Of a stretch of 42,089 nucleotides of DNA, positions 17,174-24,231 are shown in pieces; within the stretch, counting starts at the first letter, position 1; the number at the start of each line of letters is the position of its first letter. Origin of the DNA: Candidatus Udaeobacter sp. (GTDB lineage Bacteria; Verrucomicrobiota; Verrucomicrobiia; Chthoniobacterales; UBA10450); NCBI GenBank assembly GCA_013372845.1, contig JAALOD010000014.1, positions 1 to 42,089 on the forward strand. Direction: 5' to 3'. The position numbers and the translations under genes were made by a program. Below the pieces are notes generated by a model, which had not been told where the DNA came from, searched no databases, and was given only the letters and a program-made list of their open reading frames with translations.

Positions 17174-17203
17174 TTGTCTTGCCAAGTATTACAGTTCTGT
17201 AAT
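17174..17203 (+). promoter_or_regulatory. Palindrome site 4 over the outer-membrane protein promoter
   Basis: ATTACA (17188-17193), GTTC, TGTAAT (17198-17203). TTGTCT at 17174-17179 is 18 bases before TGTAAT, exactly as at site 1. The palindrome ends only 14 bases before the ATG at 17218. If TGTAAT is the -10 box, the leader would be about 8-10 bases, so the mRNA might be nearly leaderless. Confidence 0.6.
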
Positions 17204-17217
17204 TATGCGCGGGATCT

Positions 17218-18921
17218 ATGACAAAAACGTCACTTTTCTGTGGAATTTCCCTGCGATGGTTAGTTCAGTTGATCGCATGTATATGTTTGATATTTCCCAC
17301 CGTTACTCATTCGGTCTCCGCGCAAGAAGTAACATTAAGAGAGGAGCGGCCAATTGTAATTACGGGTGAGGAAGTTCCTAGCGCCTACGGCGCCCCTCCG
17401 GGACTCTCGCGCAGCCGTTTTTCCAACACCACGCAAGCCTACGTTTTGCCGCCGTGGGCATTTTTCTTTGGCGAGCTTTTTGAGGGCCAGGGGCTTCGCC
17501 ATGGACCACCCGATTATCTTTTCACCCAAGAGATCGAAATGGGTTTGCCCTATCGTTTTAACATCGCGGCCGAAACAGAGTTGGAACGATTTAATGGCGG
17601 TGGCGGCGTGCAGACAGTGAGCCTGGAAGCACGATGGGCTCTTGCTGATTGGAACAAGATTCCGCTCAATCCAACTCTCTTCGCGGAATACAAATTCGGT
17701 GTCGGCACGATTCGACACGAAGAAGTTCCACCTCCTCCAGGGGGAGGAGGAGAGGAAGAGGAGGAAGAAGAGGGCGGCCCGCCCAAGGTTCCCGATGCCT
17801 ACGAAGTTCGTTTGCTCCTTGCTCAGGATTTCTTCGAGCGCGTCGAATGGGCGATGAACTGGTTCTTTGAAAAAGAGAATACCGGCGACCGTGGGCGTGA
17901 GTGGGGCTTCTCTCAGGCTGCGATGATGCCGGTTCTCTTGCCTAACGAACGTCTGAAAGTCGGCATAGAAATGCTATATAAGAATGTCACGACGAAAGAT
18001 ACGCGCGGCGATGCCGTGAACAGCTTCGTCATCGGCCCAACAGTCGCGTGGAAACCGACCGCGCAAACTCGCCTGGACATCTCACCTTTGTTTGGCTGCA
18101 CGCACGATTCGCCGGTGGCCGATGTCTTTGTTGCCTTTTCCTGGCTCTTTGGTGGCGAACGCGGCGAAGCTGAAGCGCCCGTGTCCTCACGGTTCCGTTA
18201 TCTCAGCAAGGTTTCCCCCTCTGATAAGGACGCAGATAAAGAAATGAAACAGGTTGCGCCGCCGCCGTGTCCCGAATGGTATGGCGACAATGAATGGAAT
18301 GTGAATATATGGGGCACCTATGCTTTCACCAACACTGAGTACAACCCCAATCTTTGGCTGGTCGACGTGGTACAAAGTACCAGTGAAGGCCATCCCGTGC
18401 TGGGCACCTACGACCGTTACATCGGTGGCGATCACGCGTGGGGCGGCGGCGGCGATATCAAATACTTTTTCCATCGCTACTTTGGTGTGGGTATTGAAGG
18501 ATTTGCCCTCGATGCCAGCAAAAATGGTTTTAATATCTTCGAGGACCCGACGATCCCGATTTTTACTACTGAAAAAATCAATCACGACCACACTATTGGC
18601 GCTGTTTTAGGAACCCTGACATTGCGTTATCCAATTCCGTGCACGCGTTTTGCGCCCTACGCATGGGCAGGCGGGGGTGCGATTTTTGGCGGCGGCGAAA
18701 GAGATGTCCTTCACACACAGGGCCCGCCGGATGCGTTCGCCGTCCATGCGCAGACTGATCACTTCGGCAGCGAAACCAAAGCGCTCGGTCAATTCGGAGC
18801 CGGTCTCGAAATCCGCTTCGCGCGGCATATCGGTTGGACTAACGACTTGAGCTTCGGCGTGATCGATGGTCCAAAAAACAATTTCGGAATGGTCCGCAGC
18901 GGTCTGAACTTCGCCTTCTAG
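17218..18921 (+). CDS. Outer-membrane β-barrel protein, two barrel-like halves
   Basis: 567 residues with a signal peptide (ending near VTHSVSAQE). The first half (to about residue 340) has alternating strands such as EIEMGLPYRFNIAAETELER and RLKVGIEMLYKNV. A very acidic linker of Pro4-Gly4-Glu7-Gly2 lies near residues 168-190. The second half resembles an OmpA-like 'outer membrane β-barrel' (GVGIEGFALDAS, PYAWAGGGAIFGGGE, GAGLEIRFARHIGWTNDL) and ends in Phe, as barrel proteins do. No substrate is evident. The start has a weak GGGAT about 5 bases upstream. A regulatory palindrome overlaps its promoter and is shared with the regulator gene upstream. Confidence 0.7.
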   Translation: MTKTSLFCGISLRWLVQLIACICLIFPTVTHSVSAQEVTLREERPIVITGEEVPSAYGAPPGLSRSRFSNTTQAYVLPPWAFFFGELFEGQGLRHGPPDYLFTQEIEMGLPYRFNIAAETELERFNGGGGVQTVSLEARWALADWNKIPLNPTLFAEYKFGVGTIRHEEVPPPPGGGGEEEEEEEGGPPKVPDAYEVRLLLAQDFFERVEWAMNWFFEKENTGDRGREWGFSQAAMMPVLLPNERLKVGIEMLYKNVTTKDTRGDAVNSFVIGPTVAWKPTAQTRLDISPLFGCTHDSPVADVFVAFSWLFGGERGEAEAPVSSRFRYLSKVSPSDKDADKEMKQVAPPPCPEWYGDNEWNVNIWGTYAFTNTEYNPNLWLVDVVQSTSEGHPVLGTYDRYIGGDHAWGGGGDIKYFFHRYFGVGIEGFALDASKNGFNIFEDPTIPIFTTEKINHDHTIGAVLGTLTLRYPIPCTRFAPYAWAGGGAIFGGGERDVLHTQGPPDAFAVHAQTDHFGSETKALGQFGAGLEIRFARHIGWTNDLSFGVIDGPKNNFGMVRSGLNFAF

Positions 18922-18970
18922 CATCAATTACTACAAAAGGCGTATTGGCCCGACGCCTCGAAGAACATCT

Positions 18971-19020
18971 TCAGGGCTGACAGCCCCGAAAGCGTTCGGG
19001 GTTGCTGAAGTGGAGAAGCC
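18971..19020. repeat. GGGCTGA...CCCCGAA hairpin repeat, copy 2
   Basis: CCCCGAA (18984-18990) and TTCGGGG (18995-19001) flank AGCG. The block matches 17041-17095 over about 50 bases (TCAGGGCTGA, CCCCGAAAGC, TTCGGGGTTGCTGAA). Confidence 0.7.
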
Positions 19021-19045
19021 GCAGCCCGGTGGAGCGGGCTGCGGC
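19018..19045 (+). terminator. Strong stem-loop after the outer-membrane protein gene
   Basis: A perfect 11-base stem: GCCGCAGCCCG (19018-19028) and CGGGCTGCGGC (19035-19045) with loop GTGGAG. It could end the outer-membrane protein transcript, but no T tract follows, so a repeat role is also possible. Confidence 0.45.
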
Positions 19046-19096
19046 AACACTTCCTTATTTGAACGGCTTGTGTCAAGCGCCTTGGTTTTTGAGATT

Positions 19097-19117
19097 CGGC
19101 GTTTGCCACAAACGCCG
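19097..19117. repeat. Short perfect hairpin before the selenoprotein gene
   Basis: CGGCGTTTG (19097-19105) and CAAACGCCG (19109-19117) around CCA. A 9-base perfect stem with a three-base loop, in the leader or promoter region of the selenium locus. Role unknown. Confidence 0.6.
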
Positions 19118-19187
19118 CTACAACAGCGAGCATTTCTTGACCTCATTTCATCGCACCGATAGTTTCATTTCGGAAAGGAGATTGTCG

Positions 19188-19424
19188 GTGAAGACCGAGG
19201 TGTCGATCGAATACTGCGTCGTTTGAAACTACACGCCGAAGGCCGTCAGTTTGGCGGCCAAAATTCTTGAGCTCGGCGAGCGCATCAAGTCGCTCACGCT
19301 AATTCCCTCGAGCGGCGGCGCTTTCGAGATTCGCTCCAATGGCAAATTACTCCATTCCAAGCTCGACACCGGCGATTGGCCGGACTTCGACGCCATTGTC
19401 ACGGCGATCAAGAAAGCAAAATAA
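19188..19424 (+). CDS. SelW/Rdx-family selenoprotein, in-frame UGA read as selenocysteine
   Basis: 78 codons from GTG 19188 to TAA 19422-19424, with UGA (19224-19226) as codon 13. It reads VSIEYCVV-U-NYTPKAVSLAAKILE, then SLTLIPSSGGAFEIRSNGKL. This is the Rdx/SelW thioredoxin-like fold, whose redox motif is CxxC or CxxU; here C10-V-V-U13. Reading stays in frame on both sides of UGA, and the domain matches the family to its end. The start is decided by AAGGAG at 19175-19180, seven bases before GTG. Family members are small redox proteins of uncertain partner. It lies directly before selC-selD-selA-selB. A possible SECIS hairpin follows UGA. An alternative view is a pseudogene, which the downstream locus makes unlikely. 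Confidence 0.9.
19241..19259 (+). promoter_or_regulatory. Candidate SECIS hairpin of the SelW-like gene
   Basis: GGCCG (19241-19245) pairs with CGGCC (19255-19259) around a 9-base loop (TCAGTTTGG) that contains the GU step expected at the tip. The stem begins 15 bases after UGA, within the range used by bacterial SECIS elements, which SelB binds. It is read in frame as coding sequence. Confidence 0.55.
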
Positions 19425-19459
19425 GCTCTCCGCAATCCGCATTTCGCAATCCACAATCT

Positions 19460-19559
19460 GGAGAGTGAAGGGTGCCTGGTGGTCCTCGCGGTCTTCAAAA
19501 CCGCTGTCGGTTCCGCATACCCGGAACCGAGGTAGGTTCGATTCCTATCCTCTCCGCCA
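19460..19559 (+). tRNA. selC: tRNA-Sec (UCA anticodon)
   Basis: About 100 bases with encoded CCA (19557-19559). The anticodon arm is GCGGT-CTTCAAA-ACCGC with TCA in the loop. The long variable arm is GGTTCCG-CATACC-CGGAACC, a perfect 7-base stem. The T arm is GTAGG-TTCGATT-CCTAT. The acceptor end GGAGAG pairs with CTCTCC before GCCA. These are the hallmarks of bacterial selenocysteine tRNA, charged with Ser and converted by SelA. The innermost acceptor positions (T7 and G8) pair poorly. It lies 35 bases after the SelW-like gene. Confidence 0.95.
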
Positions 19560-19564
19560 AATTT

Positions 19565-19675
19565 CTCTCGTCATCCTGAGCGGATCCCGCAGGCGCGGGA
19601 GGAGTCGAAGGATCCCGTGGCCGTATCTAAAGGCATCTCAGCGGGATTCCTCGGCTTGGCTGGGTATGACGAGAG
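19565..19675. repeat. 111-base GTCAT-ended palindromic element, copy 1
   Basis: Ends in perfect inverted 10-mers CTCTCGTCAT and ATGACGAGAG. Inside are TCATCCTGAGCGGATCC and GGAGTCGAAGGATCCCGTGG. A second element with GTCAT/ATGAC ends and related words (GAGCGGAGCGCAGCGGAGTC) lies between selA and selB (22194-22304) and is also about 111 bases. It looks like a MITE or REP-like unit inserted between selC and selD. Confidence 0.7.
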
Positions 19676-19694
19676 CCAAAGGAGGTGACTACAC

Positions 19695-20753
19695 ATGACA
19701 CGTGAGCAGGTCCGTAAACTGACTTCGCTTTCATCCTGCGCCGGGTGAGCTTCCAAATTGAGCCAACAGGCCCTGCGACAAGTTTTGCCGCAGCTTCCGC
19801 TTTCCCTGGATCCAAAAGTTCTCGTGAACTCGACCACGTTCGACGATGCCGGTGTTTATCGCCTGGATCGCCATCGCGCGCTCGTGCAAACCGTAGATTT
19901 TTTTACACCCATTGTGGACGACCCTTTCTCGTATGGACAAATCGCGGCCGCCAACTCGCTCTCGGACATCTTTGCGATGGGCGGGCGTCCCTTGACCGCG
20001 CTAAATATTGTTGGTTTCCCGGAGGACCTGGTCCGGCCAAGAGTGATTGCTGCGATTTTGCGCGGCGGCCTCGCCAAAGCGGCCGAGGTGGGCTGCGCCA
20101 TCATCGGCGGTCATTCCATTCGCAATCCGGAACCAATTTACGGACTGGCTGTCACCGGAATGATCGACGTTCGCCGCCTGACAACAAACGCAAATGCGCG
20201 CCCTGGCGATCTGCTTGTGCTGACCAAGCCGCTGGGCACAGGCATCGCCACTACTGCGATCAAGCGCGGGATTGCATCGCGCACACTGCAGAAAAGGGTT
20301 GTCGCCCTGATGTCGAAAGTAAACACCGTAGGCGCCGAACTGGCCGAGCTTCGCCTGGTGCGCGCAGCGACCGACATAACCGGCTACGGATTGATGGGCC
20401 ACTTGGTTTCGCTGTGTCGCGCCAGTGGCGTCTCCGCTGAAGTCGATTCGAGTGCAGTGCCCATGATTGATGAGGAGATTGCCGAGTTAATCGAACAAGC
20501 CTGTATTCCCGGGGGCAGTCGCGAAAATCTCGTCGCCACAACCGTAGCTGTCGATTGGGGAAGCACGGATGATTCGCGGCGAATTCTCCTAACCGACGCG
20601 CAAACCAGCGGCGGATTACTGCTGTGCGTCCCCGAGACAAAGCTCGAAAAAGTGCTTGGAATTTTGCGGCAAAGGCGAACGCCTTGCGCCGCTGTCATCG
20701 GAAGAATTATTGCCCATCGGCCTCGTGGTCCATTGATATGCGTGAAAGGATGA
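19695..20753 (+). CDS. selD: Selenide water dikinase (selenophosphate synthetase), itself a selenoprotein
   Basis: 352 residues from ATG 19695. The ribosome site AAAGGAGGTGA (19678-19688) is near perfect. Codon 18 is TGA (19746-19748), in frame: LTSLSSCAG-U-ASKLSQQA. In SelD the catalytic Cys or Sec is followed by a conserved Lys, here U18-A-S-K21. After it comes the SelD core: DFFTPIVDDPFSYGQIAAAN, LSDIFAMGGRPLTALNIVGF, GCAIIGGHSI (ATP and metal loops), ending in TDAQTSGGLLLC. SelD makes selenophosphate from selenide and ATP for tRNA-Sec synthesis. A start at TTG 19758 would omit the catalytic region, so it is rejected. Its stop overlaps selA. Confidence 0.95.
19773..19793 (+). promoter_or_regulatory. 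Candidate SECIS hairpin of selD
   Basis: CTGCG (19773-19777) pairs with CGCAG (19789-19793), then an A-C mismatch, then CAA pairs with TTG around a GTT loop. The stem starts 25 bases after UGA, near the far limit for bacterial SECIS. The GU in the tip loop is present. Confidence 0.45.
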
Positions 20754-22180
20754 AACCGCGCTCGCGCCGGGAAATTCCTGCCGTTAACAAGATCCTTGAT
20801 GCGCTGGGCGAATACGACCTCGCCACGGCGAGCAAGCTGCCGCGTCCACTGGTTGTCGATCTGGTCCGACGGGAACTGTCGAAGATACGGAGCAACAGAG
20901 AGATCCCAGAATTTGAATCCACGATTGAACACCTCCATCGATCGCTTGAGCTACTTCGCGCTAGCCGGCTGCAACAGGTCATCAACGGAACCGGGATTGT
21001 GATTCATACGAATCTGGGGCGCGCGCCGATTGCCCAGGCAGCGATCCGCGCTCTCACCGAAATCGGCTCAGGCTATTCCAATCTGGAATACGATCTGGCA
21101 ACAGGTGAACGCGGCCATCGCGGCGCGTATATCGAGAATGCGCTCGCGCTGCTTTGCGGAGCTGAAGCCGCTACCGCGGTCAACAATTGCGCGGCAGCTC
21201 TCGTTCTAATCGTTCACCATTTTGCGGCGAGAAATGGCAGAGCACGGCCACAGCCTGCCCGCCGTGGTCGGGGCGCGCCGTCTAAAAACGAAATCATCAT
21301 TTCGCGTGGTGAAATCGTCCAAATCGGGGGCGGTTTTCGAATTGGCGAAATAATCGAAGCCACGGGCGCCATATTTCGCGAGGTCGGAGCCACCAACAAA
21401 ACAACACTCGATGATTACAGGCGCGCGATTGATTCCAGGAGCGCAATGATTCTGAAAGTTCATCGCAGCAATTTTTTTATGAGCGGTTTTGTCGACTCGC
21501 CGCCCGCGGCGTCCATCGCGGCGCTCGCGCGAAAAAAGCGGATTCCTTTTGTGGAGGATTTGGGCAGCGGCGCGGTTGTGCCGACTGAGCAATTTGGGAT
21601 TGCCGAGCACGAACCGACACCCTCGGAAGCATTGAAAGCCGGACCGGATCTGGTGTGCTTTAGCGGCGACAAACTCTTTGGCGGACCGCAGGCGGGAATC
21701 ATCGTCGGGAAGAAGCGATTCGTGGCAGCCTTGAAACGCGAACCGCTTTTTCGCGCTTTGCGTTGTGACAAGCTTTGTTTCGCAGCGTTGCAAGCCTCGA
21801 TCGATCTTCACCTGAATCAAACCGCAGTGGAAATTCCGGCGATTGGCCTGTTGCTGGTTACCGAAGACGAGCTGCGCAATCGAGCTGCGGCTTTGAAGGA
21901 CCGTCTGAGCGAGTTGCCACTGCAGATTGCGGTTGGCCGCAGTACAGCAAAAGTCGGCGGCGGCACGCTGCCGAAATCAACGATGGCGTCCGTAACAATT
22001 GAAATGGTTCCGAAGAATTGTTCGCCACTCGATTTGGCGGCGCGTTTGCGTCACGCGACTCCACCGCTGATCGGTCATATTGCAAATGACCGCTTCAAAA
22101 TCGATCTGCGCACAGTTTTTCCACACCAGGACGATCTCCTGGTTGACGCAATTCGCAGTGCGTGCGCCGAAAGTCTTTGA
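20738..22180 (+). CDS. selA: L-seryl-tRNA(Sec) selenium transferase
   Basis: 480 residues from ATG 20738, which overlaps selD by 16 bases. A second ATG at 20750 overlaps selD's stop as ATGA and is a plausible alternative. It is a PLP-dependent enzyme that converts Ser-tRNA-Sec to Sec-tRNA-Sec using selenophosphate. Seen: VINGTGIVIHTNLGRAPIAQ near the N-terminal third (conserved 'GTGxxxHTNLGR'), SRGEIVQIGGGFRIGEI, VEDLGSGAV, and the PLP lysine K312 in CFSGDKLFGGPQAG. An insert of about 20 residues (HFAARNGRARPQPARRGRG, about 161-179) rich in Arg and Pro sits before SRGEIVQ. Confidence 0.95.
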   Translation: MRERMKPRSRREIPAVNKILDALGEYDLATASKLPRPLVVDLVRRELSKIRSNREIPEFESTIEHLHRSLELLRASRLQQVINGTGIVIHTNLGRAPIAQAAIRALTEIGSGYSNLEYDLATGERGHRGAYIENALALLCGAEAATAVNNCAAALVLIVHHFAARNGRARPQPARRGRGAPSKNEIIISRGEIVQIGGGFRIGEIIEATGAIFREVGATNKTTLDDYRRAIDSRSAMILKVHRSNFFMSGFVDSPPAASIAALARKKRIPFVEDLGSGAVVPTEQFGIAEHEPTPSEALKAGPDLVCFSGDKLFGGPQAGIIVGKKRFVAALKREPLFRALRCDKLCFAALQASIDLHLNQTAVEIPAIGLLLVTEDELRNRAAALKDRLSELPLQIAVGRSTAKVGGGTLPKSTMASVTIEMVPKNCSPLDLAARLRHATPPLIGHIANDRFKIDLRTVFPHQDDLLVDAIRSACAESL

Positions 22181-22193
22181 ATTTAACAGCATT

Positions 22194-22304
22194 GTCATCC
22201 CGAGCGGAGCGCAGCGGAGTCGAGGGACCCCGTCCAGTCACCTTTTGGTCATTCAACGGATTCTTCGACTTCGTTCCGCTTCGCTTCACTCCGCTCAGAA
22301 TGAC
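22194..22304. repeat. 111-base GTCAT-ended palindromic element, copy 2
   Basis: Starts GTCATCCCGAGCGGAGCGCA and ends CACTCCGCTCAGAATGAC. The ends are inverted (GTCAT/ATGAC), and the interior words (GGAGTCGAGGGACCCCGTC against GATTCTTCGACTTCG) are partly complementary. It separates selA from selB by 143 bases. Length and ends match 19565-19675. Confidence 0.7.
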
Positions 22305-22323
22305 GTGGTAAGCGAATGCCAGC

Positions 22324-24228
22324 GTGACAACGAAGCATTTCATCCTCGCGACTGCAGGGCATGTCGATCACGGTAAAAGTGCCCTGGTAAAAGCGTTGAC
22401 GGGAACCGATCCAGATCGGTTGCCCGAGGAAAAGCAGAGACAAATCACAATCGATCTCGGTTTCGCAGAGCTGAACCTTGCCGGGCCTGATGAGCAAGGT
22501 CTTCAAGTTGGAATCGTCGATGTGCCCGGTCACGAAGATTTTGTTCGAAACATGATTGCAGGTGTCGGCTCGATCGATCTCGGGCTTTTGGTTGTCGCCG
22601 CTGACGACGGCTGGATGCAGCAGACGGAAGAGCACCTGCAAATTCTAACTTACCTCGGAGTCGAACGAGCGGTGGTGGCCCTCACAAAAAGCGATCTCGG
22701 CGGGATCGACACTGCCACCCGGCAAATTCGTGATCGTTTGCGCCACAGTCCCTTCGCAAATGCGCAAATCATCGCGACCTCGGTTCGCAACGGTGATGGT
22801 ATCGAGACCTTGAAAAGAGCACTGGCGAGTGAGTTCGCCACCATGCATCCACCGCGCGACTACGGAAAACCGCGCTTGTTTATCGATCGAGTGTTTACCC
22901 TGCGCGGAATCGGCACCGTTGTTACGGGAACATTGACGGGCGGACAACTGCGCCGCGACCAGAAAATTGTTGTCCAACCCGGCAACCTCCACACGCGCAT
23001 TCGCTCAATTCAGAGTCACGGGCGCGATTTGGATGTCGCCGAACCGGGGACCCGAACAGCGATTAGCCTGCCGGATATCAGCGTGGACCAAATCAGACGG
23101 GGAAACATTGTCACCACCGCCGATTTTGCGCCTGCAAATTCGACTCTCATTGTTCTTCTCGAAAAATCAGCCCGACTTTCTCGCGAAAATCCCGGCGCGC
23201 GGCCGCTAAGAAGCGGTTCGTCGGTGTATCTTCATCATGGAACATCGCGTATCGCGGCGAAGATCACGCTCCTAAAAACTCGACTTCTTGAACCAGGTAA
23301 AAACGAGATCGCTCAGCTGAGACTCGTGTCGCCAATCTTTGCATTTGCCGGCGATCGTTTTGTTATTCGCGATGCGTCTGAACAACGTACCCTCGCTGGC
23401 GGAATGGTGCTTGATCCAAATGGCACGGAATTTCGTGATGAGACGAAACGCACATTGCTTATGGGTCGCGCCACTGCCCTGAACGACGTCCGTCGTTGGG
23501 TGCGCTCTGAAGTCGGACTGCGCGGATTTGTGCCGATTCCAGGTGTCCTTAGTCAATCTCACTTCAGCAACAGCGAGATCGCTGACGCCCTACTGGACCT
23601 GCAGCGCCATAAAGAGATTGTCATACATGAAAAAATCGCGGCTAGCCCCAGCAGCTGGCGGGCTTTGCGAGACCGCGCCACTCGTCTGATCGACAATACA
23701 CTGAGCAAGAATCCCGAACGCGTTGGTTACAACTTGAGCGATCTGCGCGCCGCGCTGCGCGACAAATCGACAGATGTTTTCGAGGCGCTGATGGCGGACC
23801 TGTGTTCGTCTGATTTCATCCGGAAAGAATCAGCCATTACACGACGCTCACATCGGCCAGCTTTGCCGGCAAAGCTGCAGCCTCTCGCAGCGAAAATTCA
23901 TGAAACCTTATCCAGGAAACCGTTCGATCCGCCGCCGCGCAAAGAACTTGAGCGGGACATGGACGAGCAACGAGCTCTCAAATTTTCGATAGAGAGCGGA
24001 AAAGTGATTGAAATCTCCTCGGACGTGGTGCTGTTGCGCGAGAACTTTGAGCGCATGAAAAGTGCAGTCGCTGATTTCATTTCCAAAAAGGGACCGGCAA
24101 CGGTGAGCGAACTGCGACAGGCGCTGGAGAGTTCGAGGCGAATCATGGTTCCATTTCTTGAACGACTCGATCGCGAAGGGTTCACACGACGCGTGGGCGA
24201 TAGGCGCACGCTTGGCAGAATCAAATAA
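22324..24228 (+). CDS. selB: Selenocysteine-specific elongation factor
   Basis: 634 residues from GTG 22324. The GTPase domain has G1 GHVDHGKS (12-19), EEKQRQITIDLGFA (the SelB switch I, often EEKKRGMTID), G3 DVPGHE (66-71) and G4 TKSD (121-124). Two β-barrel domains follow (for example FTLRGIGTVVTGTLTGG), then C-terminal winged-helix domains ending in ELRQALESSRRIMVPFLERL and RVGDRRTLGRIK. SelB delivers Sec-tRNA to UGA codons followed by a SECIS hairpin. G1, G3 and G4 are intact, so it should be active. It is separated from selA by a repeat but is on the same strand. Confidence 0.95.
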   Translation: MTTKHFILATAGHVDHGKSALVKALTGTDPDRLPEEKQRQITIDLGFAELNLAGPDEQGLQVGIVDVPGHEDFVRNMIAGVGSIDLGLLVVAADDGWMQQTEEHLQILTYLGVERAVVALTKSDLGGIDTATRQIRDRLRHSPFANAQIIATSVRNGDGIETLKRALASEFATMHPPRDYGKPRLFIDRVFTLRGIGTVVTGTLTGGQLRRDQKIVVQPGNLHTRIRSIQSHGRDLDVAEPGTRTAISLPDISVDQIRRGNIVTTADFAPANSTLIVLLEKSARLSRENPGARPLRSGSSVYLHHGTSRIAAKITLLKTRLLEPGKNEIAQLRLVSPIFAFAGDRFVIRDASEQRTLAGGMVLDPNGTEFRDETKRTLLMGRATALNDVRRWVRSEVGLRGFVPIPGVLSQSHFSNSEIADALLDLQRHKEIVIHEKIAASPSSWRALRDRATRLIDNTLSKNPERVGYNLSDLRAALRDKSTDVFEALMADLCSSDFIRKESAITRRSHRPALPAKLQPLAAKIHETLSRKPFDPPPRKELERDMDEQRALKFSIESGKVIEISSDVVLLRENFERMKSAVADFISKKGPATVSELRQALESSRRIMVPFLERLDREGFTRRVGDRRTLGRIK

Positions 24229-24231
24229 ACT

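Noticed and set aside
19758-20753. A selD start at TTG 19758
   Set aside because: It removes the catalytic Cys/Sec region and ignores the near-perfect ribosome site and ATG at 19695.
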